DNA of 64,000 nt, from contig NZ_JPKG01000013.1 in the NCBI RefSeq assembly GCF_000735605.1, forward strand, positions 1-64,000, in the 5' to 3' direction. The notes under the pieces are model-generated. The model saw only the letters and a list, made by a program, of their open reading frames with translations, made no database searches and had not been told where the DNA came from. Within the stretch, counting starts at the first letter, position 1. Each line of letters starts with the position of its first letter. The DNA comes from Allobosea sp. LC85 (GTDB taxonomy: Bacteria; Pseudomonadota; Alphaproteobacteria; Rhizobiales; Beijerinckiaceae). Shown piece by piece: positions 1-10,570 of the stretch. The translations under genes and the position numbers were made by a program.

Positions 1-76
1 CGCCGCCCCCTCCTCCGCCAGCCCCTCCGTCGGCCAGAGCCGGCGCAGCCAGAGCGAAGGTGAGAAGGGCGAGCAT
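1..76 (-). CDS. Partial secreted protein (N-terminus only)
   Basis: Only the first 25 codons lie in the window. Read on the minus strand they give M-L-A-L-L-T-F-A-L-A-A-P-A-L-A-D followed by a glycine run. This is a compact hydrophobic signal peptide with an A-L-A cleavage site, so the product is probably exported. No strong ribosome binding site precedes the ATG at 76, so the start is tentative. The rest of the gene lies outside the window and the family cannot be named. Confidence 0.45.
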   Translation of the reverse strand, partial: MLALLTFALAAPALADGGAGGGGGG

Positions 77-1299
77 CGCAGGCCATGACCGCGCAATACG
101 AGGCCGCTGCAGCGCGACGCCTCGCGACACCTCATCCAGTCCTGCTGTTGACGACACGCATTGCCCCCGGCCGAGCCCGCACCATAGCCGCTGGGGTGGG
201 GCAAGCCACGAACCGCCGTTCATTACCGATTAACCCTACGGAATGTTGCATTCGGGGCACAGTCCGGGCGGCGGAGGCCCGGGAGTTCCAGGCTGGTTTC
301 TCATGACGGGCGCATCGGCATCAGGCAGGAGCATTCGGCGTGGCCGCGCCGCTAATCCAACTCGAACACTTTCCGCGGCGGCCGCGGCGCCGCATGGCGC
401 CAGTGTGTGGGCTGCCAGCCGAGTGGCGCGCCATCATCCGCCAGCCAGGCGGCATCTGCTTCGCGCGTCGCGGCGCCACCATCTCGGAAGCGCGCACGCT
501 GCGTGCGATTGCCGTCCGTCACTTCGACGAGGGCGCTGAGCCCTCTCCGTGTGGGAGGAGTTCCGAGTGTCCAACAATTCGCCATCTCAACTCTGCTTCA
601 AGTCGTGGCGACGTCCTGCTCATGCTGTTTCGCGCCTCGCATCTCACCGTGGTTCAGCAGTAACACCCCAACCTGCGGAAGGTACGGGAGGTGTTCGAAC
701 TCAAAAGCGTTCGCTCTTCCATGACGGCGAGGGGAGAGCCTGCATCGGGCTGGCGGAGAAGAGCGCTTCAGGCTAGCTGGTCGAGAGCCGGTCGGAAAAC
801 GGGACCGGGCAAGCGCGCGCCAGGCTTCGATATGGAACGCCAGCAATCGTCAGAAGCGCCCGGTTTGGGCGGACATATTGCGCTTTGCGTCGAAGTCGAA
901 CGGCGGCGAGCCGCAATTGGCCAGGAGGCGGGAAGCCGCCCCTGGTTCCGGGCATATATCCGGATGGGGGGCCAGGCAGGCCACATTGCGACGGCCCATT
1001 TGGGCCGAGACTCTTCTCGCCACCGATCCCGGCACGCCGGTTGCTTGTTCCCGAGCAACGACACGCGGTGGCGCAGCGATTGCTCGTGTCATCCACAAAT
1101 TCGTTCGCGCTCGCCATGCTTGTGCCCCACCTGCGTGGAACGGACTGGCGAAGGGGAGGAGAGGCCTGTAAATTCTCTTACGGCGCATTATCTGCGGTGA
1201 AGCGTCAGGACGATAGCTTTGAAGACAGCGGCAGCCATGGGAAGCGGAACGGAAGCGGAGCCTCGGCGCGTCGGTGAAGACCTGCGCGCGCCGCTTTCA
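77..1299. other. 1.2 kb without a convincing gene, upstream of clpS
   Basis: All six frames hold only short arginine/serine/alanine-rich open frames that look like GC-rich noise. No tRNA or recognised structured RNA was found. One minus-strand frame (352-585) is slightly more protein-like and is listed separately. The promoter of clpS should lie in the last 150 bases but I cannot point to clear boxes. The stretch may hold decayed coding sequence. Confidence 0.5.
352..585 (-). CDS. Doubtful small ORF, possible remnant
   Basis: A 77-codon frame. Its second half (about residues 27-77) has credible codon use with G/C at third positions and a patch D-A-A-W-L-A-D-D-G-A-P-L-G-W-Q-P-T-H-W. The Q-P-T-H-W piece faintly recalls the end of DUF551-type small proteins. 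There is no Shine-Dalgarno site, and the first 25 residues look random. It may be a decayed gene fragment or chance. No function is proposed. Confidence 0.2.
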   Translation of the reverse strand: MANCWTLGTPPTRRGLSALVEVTDGNRTQRARFRDGGAATREADAAWLADDGAPLGWQPTHWRHAAPRPPRKVFELD

Positions 1300-1644
1300 A
1301 TGGCCGATCGGCCGAAGCGCCCCAGTTCTCCCGTCGATGGCGGCGGCCGCGAAGGAGCCGGCACCGCTGTGCTCACGCGGACCAGGACACGCAAGCCCAA
1401 TCTCTATCGCGTGCTCCTGCTCAACGACGACTACACCCCGATGGAGTTCGTGGTGCATGTGCTCGAGCGGTTCTTCAACAAGGACCGCGCCGAGGCGACC
1501 CAGATCATGATGCATGTGCATCAGAACGGCGTCGGCGAATGCGGGATCTTCACCTACGAGGTTGCCGAGACGAAGGTCACCTTGGTGATGGACCTGGCGC
1601 GCAAGCACATGCATCCTCTGCAATGCGTGATGGAGAAGAAGTAG
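1300..1644 (+). CDS. clpS: ATP-dependent Clp protease adaptor ClpS
   Basis: ClpS binds the N-domain of ClpA and delivers N-degron substrates (destabilising N-terminal residues) to ClpAP in the cytoplasm. From ATG 1300 the protein is 114 aa, the family's usual size: a disordered Pro/Gly N-terminus, then a core with [15 protein letters not shown] (substrate pocket N-D-D) and [11 protein letters not shown]. The frame is open further upstream, with TTG 1219 and ATG 1237. ATG 1300 (M-A-D-R) gives the family-like length, although its ribosome site is weak. clpA follows 45 bases downstream, so the two are probably co-transcribed. Confidence 0.93.
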   Translation: MADRPKRPSSPVDGGGREGAGTAVLTRTRTRKPNLYRVLLLNDDYTPMEFVVHVLERFFNKDRAEATQIMMHVHQNGVGECGIFTYEVAETKVTLVMDLARKHMHPLQCVMEKK

Positions 1645-1689
1645 TCTTGGATTCGATCACCCTCCTGAAAGCGGAATAGGAGCGCATCA

Positions 1690-4212
<2,523 letters not shown>

Positions 4213-4216
4213 GACC

Positions 4217-4486
4217 GTGTTCTTCCGACGCAAGACCCAAGCTGCCGCGCTTCAGACCAGCGGCGAAGCCCCGGTACAGCCGGCCAAGGAAAAACTTGGC
4301 TGGTTCGAGAAGCGTGCGCGCCGCCGCCGGCGGCGTGTGCTGTTCGAGGAAATCCTCGGCTGGATCCTCGTGCCGGCCTTCGGCTATCTGATCTATCTCG
4401 GTGTGAAGTCGGTTGGTGGCGTGCCGAAGGAAATCATCGATTTCGGCAACGAGCTGATCGGCATCGTGATGAAGGGCGGTACCTGA
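4217..4486 (+). CDS. Small single-span membrane protein downstream of clpA
   Basis: An 89-residue protein starting at GTG 4217, four bases after the clpA stop, so it is probably translated from the clpA mRNA. Residues 25-42 form a very basic patch (R-A-R-R-R-R-R-R), followed by one hydrophobic segment (about 44-65, I-L-G-W-I-L-V-P-A-F-G-Y-L-I-Y-L-G-V). By the positive-inside rule the N-terminus faces the cytoplasm. I do not recognise the family. Linkage to ClpSA suggests a quality-control setting, but that is only context. Confidence 0.75.
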   Translation: MFFRRKTQAAALQTSGEAPVQPAKEKLGWFEKRARRRRRRVLFEEILGWILVPAFGYLIYLGVKSVGGVPKEIIDFGNELIGIVMKGGT

Positions 4487-4578
4487 CGGCCAATTTTTTG
4501 CCTTTGCAGGCGGTGCAAGGGTGACCGCGCGATGCCGGATATCGGCTTCGCGCGCGTGAGCGTCTAGAACGGGTCCCG

Positions 4579-4606
4579 CCCGGCCATCTGAGGCCGGGTC
4601 GATTTT
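4579..4606 (+). terminator. Probable terminator after the clpSA unit
   Basis: A perfect 7-bp stem, CCCGGCC (4579-4585) with GGCCGGG (4592-4598) and a 6-nt loop, followed by a short T-rich tract GATTTT. It lies between the small membrane protein gene and azlC and would separate those two units. Confidence 0.55.
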
Positions 4607-4642
4607 CCAAGTTACCGACCCGTCAGGCGTGCAGAATCTTTC

Positions 4643-5368
4643 ATGAGCGTATCGGCCGACTGGAGCTGGCAGCGCACCGCGCTGGCCGGCATACGCGATG
4701 CGCTGTCGCTGCCGGCCTGGGTTGTCGGTTTCGGGCTGGTCGGCGTTGGCTCGCTGGCGCGCGATGTCGGTTACCCCGTCGATGTCGCCGTGCTCTCGAC
4801 CATGCTGGTCTGGGCCGGGCCGTCGCAGGTGATCTTCTTCGCCTCGATCGCGGCGGGGGCTGCGTGGAGCGCGATTGCGCTTGCGATCGGCTTTGCCTCG
4901 CTGCGATTCCTGCCGATGACGGTGGCGATCCTGCCGCTGCTGCGCCGGCCGGGGCAGGGCGTCGCGCTGCAACTGCTGCTTGCGCATTACGTTGCCGTTA
5001 CCGCCTGGACCGAGGGCTTGCGTCGTCTGCCGGGGATCGCGCCGAACCAGCGCGTGGCCTATTTCCTCGGCTTCGCCAATGCCTGCATGCTGGTGAGCGC
5101 AACCGGCACCTATGCAGGCTATTATCTCGTTGGGGCACTGCCGCTTCCGCTTGCCGCCGGCCTGCTCTGCCTGACGCCGATCTTCTTCCTTGCCTCCATC
5201 GCTGCCGGTATCCGTCACCGCGGGGACGTCATCGCGATGGGGCTCGGCCTTGTACTGGCACCGGTCTTCGACCGACTGATGGGCAGTGGCTTCGATTTGA
5301 TCGTCTCTGGCCTGATCGGCGGCAGCATCGCCTTTGCCGTGCAGCGCATCGGGGGGCGGCGCGCATGA
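4643..5368 (+). CDS. azlC: AzlC family branched-chain amino acid exporter, large subunit
   Basis: Inner-membrane protein of 241 aa with several hydrophobic helices and the AzlC-type start G-I-R-D-A-L-S-L-P-A-W-V-V-G-F-G plus A-G-P-S-Q-V-I-F-F-A. AzlC partners with a small AzlD protein to export branched-chain or related amino acids (YgaZH/BrnFE type). The next gene, AzlD-like, overlaps its stop codon by four bases (ATGA), so translation is coupled. Substrate is inferred from family only. Confidence 0.88.
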   Translation: MSVSADWSWQRTALAGIRDALSLPAWVVGFGLVGVGSLARDVGYPVDVAVLSTMLVWAGPSQVIFFASIAAGAAWSAIALAIGFASLRFLPMTVAILPLLRRPGQGVALQLLLAHYVAVTAWTEGLRRLPGIAPNQRVAYFLGFANACMLVSATGTYAGYYLVGALPLPLAAGLLCLTPIFFLASIAAGIRHRGDVIAMGLGLVLAPVFDRLMGSGFDLIVSGLIGGSIAFAVQRIGGRRA

Positions 5369-5730
5369 CACAGCCGATCCCGCTGCTCGACGGCCCCTTC
5401 TGGCCCTATCTCGCGCTGCTGCTCTTCGCCTTCCTGCCGACCGAGATCTGGCGCTGGCTCGCAGTCGCCTTTGCACGGCGCATCAACGCCGATTCGCCTG
5501 CACTGGAATGGGTGAGGGCGGTGGCGACGGCGCTGCTCGCCGGGGTCGTCGCCAAGCTGATCATCGCGCCGCCCGGAGCGCTCGCGGCCTTGCCGCTGGC
5601 CTTGCGCGTCGGAGCGTTGGCGGCGGCGCTGGCGATTGTCCTGTTCGACCGGCGGCGCGTCTTCCTCGCTGTCCTCGTTGGCGAGGCGGTGCTGATCGGC
5701 GGAGGCTGGATGCTCAGCCAGGCGGCCTGA
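5365..5730 (+). CDS. azlD: AzlD family transporter small subunit
   Basis: A 121-residue, highly hydrophobic protein beginning at ATG 5365 inside the azlC stop codon. It has about four membrane segments and the family pattern L-L-F-A-F-L-P-T-E-I-W-R near the start. AzlD forms the exporter with AzlC. The same frame is open further upstream, but that part is the shadow of azlC. Convergent with the sigma factor gene, whose stop is nine bases away. Confidence 0.85.
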   Translation: MTQPIPLLDGPFWPYLALLLFAFLPTEIWRWLAVAFARRINADSPALEWVRAVATALLAGVVAKLIIAPPGALAALPLALRVGALAAALAIVLFDRRRVFLAVLVGEAVLIGGGWMLSQAA

Positions 5731-5739
5731 CGCGTTCTC

Positions 5740-6621
5740 TCAGGCCGCAGGCTGCTGGAGATGGCGCAGCTTGTCGGGGTTGCGGACGACGTAGATCGCG
5801 TGGATCAGTCCATCGCGGATATCGAGTGCGGTTGCCTGCAAGGTTTCGCCATTCTCCAGGCTGACATAGCCGGGCAGGCCATTGATCAGGACAGGCTCAT
5901 AGCTGGTCGTCGAGACGCTGCGCCGGGCCAGTGCCTGGGAGAGGCGCGCGAAGAAGCGAGCGACCTTGTCCGCACCGAAAATCAGCTTGAACACGGCCTG
6001 GATCTTGCCCCCGCCGTCGCTGTGCAGGACGACATCCTGGGCGAGCAGGCGCTGCAGCATCGTCGGGTCGGATTGATGAGACGCCTTGAAGAAGGCTTCG
6101 GCGAAGCGCGCGGCCTCCTCCCGGGAAACCTTGTTGCGTGGTGGCGTGTCGAGCCGGACATGGTCGCGTGCACGCTTCGCGAGCTGACGGCAGGCGGCTT
6201 CGCTGCGCTCAAGCATCGCTGCGATCTCGGTGAAGTCCATGTCGAAGATGTCGTGCAGAAGGAAGGCCGCCCGTTCCAGTGGAGAGAGGCGTTCGAGCGC
6301 CAGCATCAGGGCGATGGGGGCATCGAGCTCGTCGTCGACGACCTCGGTGCTGCCCAGTTTCTCGACGAGTGGTTCCGGCAGCCAGGTCCCGACATAGAAT
6401 TCGCGGCGGCTGCGGGCCGATTTCATCTGGTCGAGGCAGAGCCGCGTCACCACTTGCGCCAGATAGGCGCGAGGGTTCGAGATTTCGTCGCGACCGACCT
6501 CATGCCAGCGCAACCAGGCGTCCTGGACGATGTCTTCGGCATCGCTGACAGAGCCTAGCATCCGATAGGCAAGCCGGGTCAGGAAGCGCCGATGCTGTTC
6601 GAACGCGGTCTGCAGGGTCAT
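5740..6621 (-). CDS. ECF41-family RNA polymerase sigma factor with SnoaL-like C-terminal domain
   Basis: From ATG 6621 the protein is 293 aa. It has sigma region 2 (about 10-75), sigma region 4 (about 105-155) and a SnoaL/NTF2-like extension (about 165-293). Three ECF41 hallmarks are visible: W-L-P-E-P in the linker (residue 80), D-G-G-G-K (residue 202) and N-P-D-K-L near the end. ECF41 factors have no classical anti-sigma factor; the C-terminal domain itself modulates activity. The gene follows the AhpD-like gene by 79 bases behind a matching promoter, so it probably activates its own operon. The frame is open upstream to 6786, but that part overlaps the AhpD-like gene and is not protein-like. 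Confidence 0.93.
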   Translation of the reverse strand: MTLQTAFEQHRRFLTRLAYRMLGSVSDAEDIVQDAWLRWHEVGRDEISNPRAYLAQVVTRLCLDQMKSARSRREFYVGTWLPEPLVEKLGSTEVVDDELDAPIALMLALERLSPLERAAFLLHDIFDMDFTEIAAMLERSEAACRQLAKRARDHVRLDTPPRNKVSREEAARFAEAFFKASHQSDPTMLQRLLAQDVVLHSDGGGKIQAVFKLIFGADKVARFFARLSQALARRSVSTTSYEPVLINGLPGYVSLENGETLQATALDIRDGLIHAIYVVRNPDKLRHLQQPAA

Positions 6622-6700
6622 CAACGCTGCCTTGCTGCTGAGCGAGAGCCCGCGACTATGGACTCTCGCGTGGGCTGCGCCGGTTTCCGGCGCAAGGGCT

Positions 6701-7165
6701 TCAGGCCGCCGCCGGCCGCTGGCGGTCCTGTGGGTGCCGGGACCGGAAGCCGGCATTGATGCGGTTCCACGTGTTGATCGCACCAATCGCGACCGACAGA
6801 TTGACCGCTTCGGCTTCGCTGAAATGTTCGCGCAATTCGGCGAAGGCCTCGTCGCTCGGGCTGGCTTCGGACAGGCGCGTCAACACCTCGGTCCAGCGCA
6901 GGGCCGCGCGCTCGCGCGGAGTGTAGAGTTCCGACTCGTGCCAGGCGCTCAGCAGATAGAGCCGCGCTTCGGTCTCGCCGGCCTTGCGCGCGTCGGCCGA
7001 GTGCATGTGCAGGCAATAGGCACAGCTGTTGATCTGCGAGGCGCGCATCTTCACCAGTTCGAGCAGGCTGTGCTCCAGCCCGCACTCTTCGACATAGTTC
7101 TGCATTCCCAGAACGGCATTGAGTGCGGCCGGAGCAACCTGGAAGACATTGAGGCGTTGGGACAT
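6701..7165 (-). CDS. Carboxymuconolactone decarboxylase/AhpD-like protein
   Basis: A 154 aa all-helical alkylhydroperoxidase-like protein with the redox/active motif S-C-A-Y-C-L-H-M-H near residue 50, as in AhpD proteins. Such genes (carboxymuconolactone decarboxylase, oxidoreductase or epimerase) are the standard partners of ECF41 sigma factors. Two in-frame ATGs exist, 7177 and 7165; GGAGA lies the right distance before 7165. Physiological substrate unknown; a role in peroxide or redox stress is the usual guess. Confidence 0.9.
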   Translation of the reverse strand: MSQRLNVFQVAPAALNAVLGMQNYVEECGLEHSLLELVKMRASQINSCAYCLHMHSADARKAGETEARLYLLSAWHESELYTPRERAALRWTEVLTRLSEASPSDEAFAELREHFSEAEAVNLSVAIGAINTWNRINAGFRSRHPQDRQRPAAA

Positions 7166-7196
7166 GATCTTCTCCATCTGTGTCTGACGGAAGCAA

Positions 7197-7223
7197 GACG
7201 AGGCAGGCCCGACGCCTGTGACA
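7197..7223 (-). promoter_or_regulatory. ECF41-type promoter
   Basis: Minus strand TGTCACA (7223-7217), exactly 16 bases, then CGTC (7200-7197). This equals the published ECF41 consensus TGTCACA-N16-CGTC as I remember it. It ends 31 bases before the AhpD-like ATG, giving a short leader. It drives the AhpD-like gene and ECF41 sigma gene, which implies positive autoregulation. Confidence 0.85.
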
Positions 7224-7228
7224 TGCCC

Positions 7229-7657
7229 TCAGATATTTTTCAGCGCGGCCCGGATTTTTTCGGCGTTCGCGGCAAGCACCTCGTTCTTTTCCATCGCGCC
7301 CGTATGCGGGCGAAGCGCAACGCCGTCCCAGCGTGGCATGACATGGACATGCAGGTGGAACACGACCTGGCCGCCCGCCGGCTCGTTGAACTGCTGGATG
7401 GTGATGCCGTCGGCCGAGCAGGCGCTCTTCACGGCATGGGCCAGCTTCTGGGTCGTTAGCGCCACCGCCTTGAGCGCGTCCGGCGGGGCATCGAAGACAT
7501 TGCGGCAGGCAGTCTTGGGGATGACCAGAACATGCCCGTCGGCACGGGGCATGATGTCCATGATGGCGACGGTCTCGTCATCCTCATAGACCTTGTGGCT
7601 GGGCAGTTCGCCACGCAGGATCTTGGCGAAGACATTGGCGGAATCATAGGCGCTCAT
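7229..7657 (-). CDS. HIT family protein
   Basis: A 142 aa histidine-triad nucleotide-binding protein with the catalytic H-L-H-V-H-V-M-P motif near residue 101 and the N-terminal pattern V-F-A-K-I-L-R-G-E-L-P-S. HIT proteins hydrolyse nucleotide phosphoramidates or adenylylated compounds. It is the most downstream member of a same-strand run (RidA, GDPD, DUF482, small ORF, HIT) and ends just beyond the ECF41 promoter. Confidence 0.93.
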   Translation of the reverse strand: MSAYDSANVFAKILRGELPSHKVYEDDETVAIMDIMPRADGHVLVIPKTACRNVFDAPPDALKAVALTTQKLAHAVKSACSADGITIQQFNEPAGGQVVFHLHVHVMPRWDGVALRPHTGAMEKNEVLAANAEKIRAALKNI

Positions 7658-7690
7658 CGTTGGCCGGTCCGTTGCTCGGGAGGGTTACCG

Positions 7691-7846
7691 TCAGGGTGCG
7701 GTGAGCCGCCGCCCAGCGTCAAGAGACAGCGTCTCGGCGATCTCGGCATCCAGCGCGAGATCGTTGCGGGCGCCAAGCAGCCAGAGCTCGCGCACCTCGA
7801 AGCGAAGGAGCGGGCGATGCCACCAGATGCGCGTCGTCGCAGTCAC
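7691..7846 (-). CDS. Small 51-aa protein coupled to the DUF482 gene
   Basis: A short frame starting with GTG 7846, whose bases overlap the stop of the DUF482 gene (GTGA). It encodes 51 residues with two Trp after the start, then R-F-E-V-R-E-L-W-L-L-G-A-R-N-D-L-A-L-D-A, and ends T-A-P. Codon use fits the neighbours and the reading is protein-like (alternating hydrophobic and charged residues). Overlap of start and stop argues for translational coupling. Family unknown to me. Confidence 0.5.
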   Translation of the reverse strand: MTATTRIWWHRPLLRFEVRELWLLGARNDLALDAEIAETLSLDAGRRLTAP

Positions 7847-9102
7847 GCTTCATCGGTGAGACCACCCCTGCGGAACGGGCTCTCCGCCACGAGCGCTTCC
7901 TGGGCGGCTGCGATATGCTCGCGTTCGGTCGCGAGATAGGCCGAAACCGCACGGCGCAGACTAGGATCGGCAAGGTGATGGGCCGAGCGGGTGATGACAG
8001 GGCGATACCCGCGCGCGATCTTGTGCTCGCCCTGTGCACCGGCTTCGACGCGGGCGAGCCCATGTGCAATCGCGTAGTCGATCGCCTGATGGTAGCAGAG
8101 CTCAAAATGCAGGAAGGGGTGGTCCTCGATGCAGCCCCAGTTGCGGCCGTAGAGCGTGTTTGCCCCGCGGAAGTTGATGGCGCCCGCGATATAGCGCCCA
8201 GCGCGGCGGGCCATGACCAGCACGATGCGCTCGCCCAGGGCTCGCCCGACCAGCGAAAAGAAGCGCCGGTTCAGATAGGGCCGGCCCCATTTGCGCGAGC
8301 CGGTATCCTGATAGAAGGCGAAGAAGTCATCCCAGACCGCCTCGGTCAGGTCGGGGCCGCTGAGAACCTCCACTGTGATGTCGGCCGAAAGCGCCTCGCG
8401 TCGCTCGCGTTTCAGCGCCTTGCGCTTGCGCGAGGCGAGCGTCGCGAGGAAATCGTCATAGGTCGCGAAGCCTTCATTGACCCAGTGGAACTGGAGATCA
8501 TGGCGCTCGAGATAGCCGGCTTCAATCAGTGCGCCGAGATCCGGCTCTTGCGCGAAGGTGACGTGGATCGAGGAGGAGCGTGTCTGATCGCGCAGTGCCT
8601 CCAGCCCGGCAATCAAGCCGGCGCGCGCTTCGTCGGCGCGCGGCCCGTCCGCCGCGAGCAGACGGGGCCCGGTTGCCGGTGTAAAGGGCGCCGCGACCTG
8701 GAGCTTGGGATAATAATGCCCGCCGGCTCGCTCATAGGCGTCGGCCCAGGCATGATCGAAGACATACTCCCCCTGGCTATGGCCCTTCACGAAACTCGGC
8801 GCCGCTGCGAGAAGCCGGTCGTCGCTGTCTTCGACGAACAGATAGGCGGGAGACCAGCCGGAACGGCCGCCAATGCAGCCACTTTCTTCCAGAGCTCTCA
8901 GATAAGCATGTGAGATGAAAGGGTTATCTGTGTCTTGTTGAGAAAGTGAATCGGCTGATTCCCAGCTAGATTCACGTTGTGCCGGCGAAAGCACACTTGC
9001 CGCATGCGGGTTGGCGCAGGCGTCCCAGGCTTCCGCCGGCACGGATTTCAACGAGGTCGCGACCCGGACCCGCAGGTCGTTACGGTCGCGGCCTGCACTC
9101 AA
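7843..9102 (-). CDS. DUF482/GNAT-fold protein (peptidogalycan biosynthesis-like)
   Basis: A 419 aa protein of the DUF482 family, related to FemAB/GNAT acyltransferases. Diagnostic blocks are H-W-V-N-E-G-F-A-T-Y-D-D-F-L, S-R-K-R-K-A-L-K-R-E-R-R, and H-F-E-L-C-Y-H-Q-A-I. The true reaction is unknown; peptidoglycan-related aminoacyl transfer is only a family guess. A polar Ser/Gln-rich stretch of about 30 residues (33-62) sits before the usual N-P-F-I-S-H-A-Y-L block and is richer in A/T than the rest. Start overlaps the GDPD stop by four bases. Confidence 0.88.
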   Translation of the reverse strand: MSAGRDRNDLRVRVATSLKSVPAEAWDACANPHAASVLSPAQRESSWESADSLSQQDTDNPFISHAYLRALEESGCIGGRSGWSPAYLFVEDSDDRLLAAAPSFVKGHSQGEYVFDHAWADAYERAGGHYYPKLQVAAPFTPATGPRLLAADGPRADEARAGLIAGLEALRDQTRSSSIHVTFAQEPDLGALIEAGYLERHDLQFHWVNEGFATYDDFLATLASRKRKALKRERREALSADITVEVLSGPDLTEAVWDDFFAFYQDTGSRKWGRPYLNRRFFSLVGRALGERIVLVMARRAGRYIAGAINFRGANTLYGRNWGCIEDHPFLHFELCYHQAIDYAIAHGLARVEAGAQGEHKIARGYRPVITRSAHHLADPSLRRAVSAYLATEREHIAAAQEALVAESPFRRGGLTDEA

Positions 9103-9857
9103 GGGCGGAACCCTTCGAAGACCATCTGGTCGGCGTGGATGCGGGCTGTTTCGCGATCCTCCGGCGTGCGCACCGTCCAGCTCATCAGCGGCAGGCCGAG
9201 CGCCTTGTTGCAGAGGAACGGGGCGGCACTTGGCAGATCCGCAACCTTCCAGGACAGGAAATCGGGCCGGCTTTCCTCGAAATGCAGCAGGTTCGCGAGT
9301 GCGTGTTTCTGGCGCGCGTCGAGACGGTCGTAATCGGGGTAGGCATACTCGTTCATGGCGACGATGCCGCGCGGGATCGCCGGGGCGAGTTCGCGCAGGG
9401 CGGTGACGATCGTCGGATCGAAGGACTTGAAGACGACCGGCTGGCCGGGCCGCTTGGCGACGATCTCGGTCGCGCGTCGCGTCAGCGCGAGATCTCCGTC
9501 GAAGCGGCTCTTGACCTCGATCACCAGCGGCACGCGGCCGGCGACGCGGTCAAGAAAGGCGCCGAGGGTCGGAATCCTGTCACTGCTGCCCTTGAGCGAA
9601 ATCGCGGCCAGGGCATTCGCCGTCCTGGCATTTACATTGCCGGTCTCAGCCGTCAGCCGGTCGAGCACGAAATCGTGAAACACCATGGCTTCGCCGTCGG
9701 CGCTGAGCTGGATGTCGCATTCGATACCGAACGTGCCGGCGATGGCGGCCTCGGCAGCCGAGATGCTGTTCTCGATCAGGCCGGCGGCAAGATCGTGCAG
9801 CCCGCGATGCGCGATTGGCCGCGCGACCAGCCAGTCGAGGGAAGCGCGCGCGCTCAT
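9099..9857 (-). CDS. Glycerophosphodiester phosphodiesterase
   Basis: A 252 aa GDPD-family TIM barrel, which hydrolyses glycerophosphodiesters to glycerol-3-phosphate and an alcohol. Catalytic pattern: A-H-R-G near residue 16, the acidic pair E-C-D-I near 46, and V-F-H-D near 58. No signal peptide, so cytoplasmic. Start ATG 9857 overlaps the RidA stop (TGATG) and its stop overlaps the DUF482 start. Confidence 0.93.
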   Translation of the reverse strand: MSARASLDWLVARPIAHRGLHDLAAGLIENSISAAEAAIAGTFGIECDIQLSADGEAMVFHDFVLDRLTAETGNVNARTANALAAISLKGSSDRIPTLGAFLDRVAGRVPLVIEVKSRFDGDLALTRRATEIVAKRPGQPVVFKSFDPTIVTALRELAPAIPRGIVAMNEYAYPDYDRLDARQKHALANLLHFEESRPDFLSWKVADLPSAAPFLCNKALGLPLMSWTVRTPEDRETARIHADQMVFEGFRP

Positions 9858-10330
9858 CAGGCGATCTCGAACATCGCCTCGACCTCGACGGCGGCATCCG
9901 CCGGCAGTTCGGCGACGCCGACCGTCGAGCGGGCATGGCGGCCGCGATCGCCGAGAACCTGGACCATCAGGTCGGATGCGCCGTTCATGATCGCGGGAAG
10001 GGCGGAGAAATGCGGGGTCGCATTGATGAAGCCGCCAAGCCGGACGCAGCGCCTGATGCGCTCGAGATCGCCGCCAAGCGCGGCTTTGGCTTGTGCCAAC
10101 ACGTTAATCGCACAGAGGCGCGCGGCGTCGAGCCCGGCTTCATTGAAAATCTCGGCACCGAGCTTGCCCTTGTGCTTGTCGGAGAGCTTGCCATCGAGGC
10201 CGAAGCAGATCTGCCCGGAGATCACCAGCAGGTTGCCGGTGATGACATAGGGTACGTAATTCGCGACGGGCGCGGCGGGAGCGGGCAGGGTGATGCCCAG
10301 CGCAGCGAGGTTGGCTTCGATTTCGCTCAT
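9857..10330 (-). CDS. RidA family (YjgF/YER057c/UK114) protein
   Basis: A 157 aa protein; members deaminate reactive enamine/imine intermediates from PLP enzymes. The C-terminal block H-A-R-S-T-V-G-V-A-E-L-P with conserved Arg and the closing V-E-V-E-A-M-F-E are characteristic. This longer variety is common in Alphaproteobacteria. First gene of the minus-strand run; divergent from eipB, with about 240 bases between. Confidence 0.9.
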   Translation of the reverse strand: MSEIEANLAALGITLPAPAAPVANYVPYVITGNLLVISGQICFGLDGKLSDKHKGKLGAEIFNEAGLDAARLCAINVLAQAKAALGGDLERIRRCVRLGGFINATPHFSALPAIMNGASDLMVQVLGDRGRHARSTVGVAELPADAAVEVEAMFEIA

Positions 10331-10570
10331 GGGGTCGGGCTCCTGGCGCTCGGTCGAGACGGATCATCAGCGCGGTGGCCCGCCTGGGCATTGGCCCGGA
10401 ATTGCCACGACGCAGGCTTCCTACATGGCCGATGGCCGGATAAGCCGCAAGCGCGGGACCTGCCAAGCGGGGTTGTGCCGCGGGCGTATCGCGTCGAGAT
10501 GCGCGCCTTGTTTGCGCCATTGCCGCATTGCACTAGACTCATCGATCAGGTGCAGCAAGGCGGCGGGCAA

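Noticed and set aside
691..1200. 169-codon plus-strand frame
   Set aside because: Arg/Ser/His-rich with scattered Cys, no ribosome site, no motif; looks like random open frame.
9815..10570. Long upstream part of the eipB frame
   Set aside because: Shadow of ridA; the signal peptide at ATG 10571 fixes the start.
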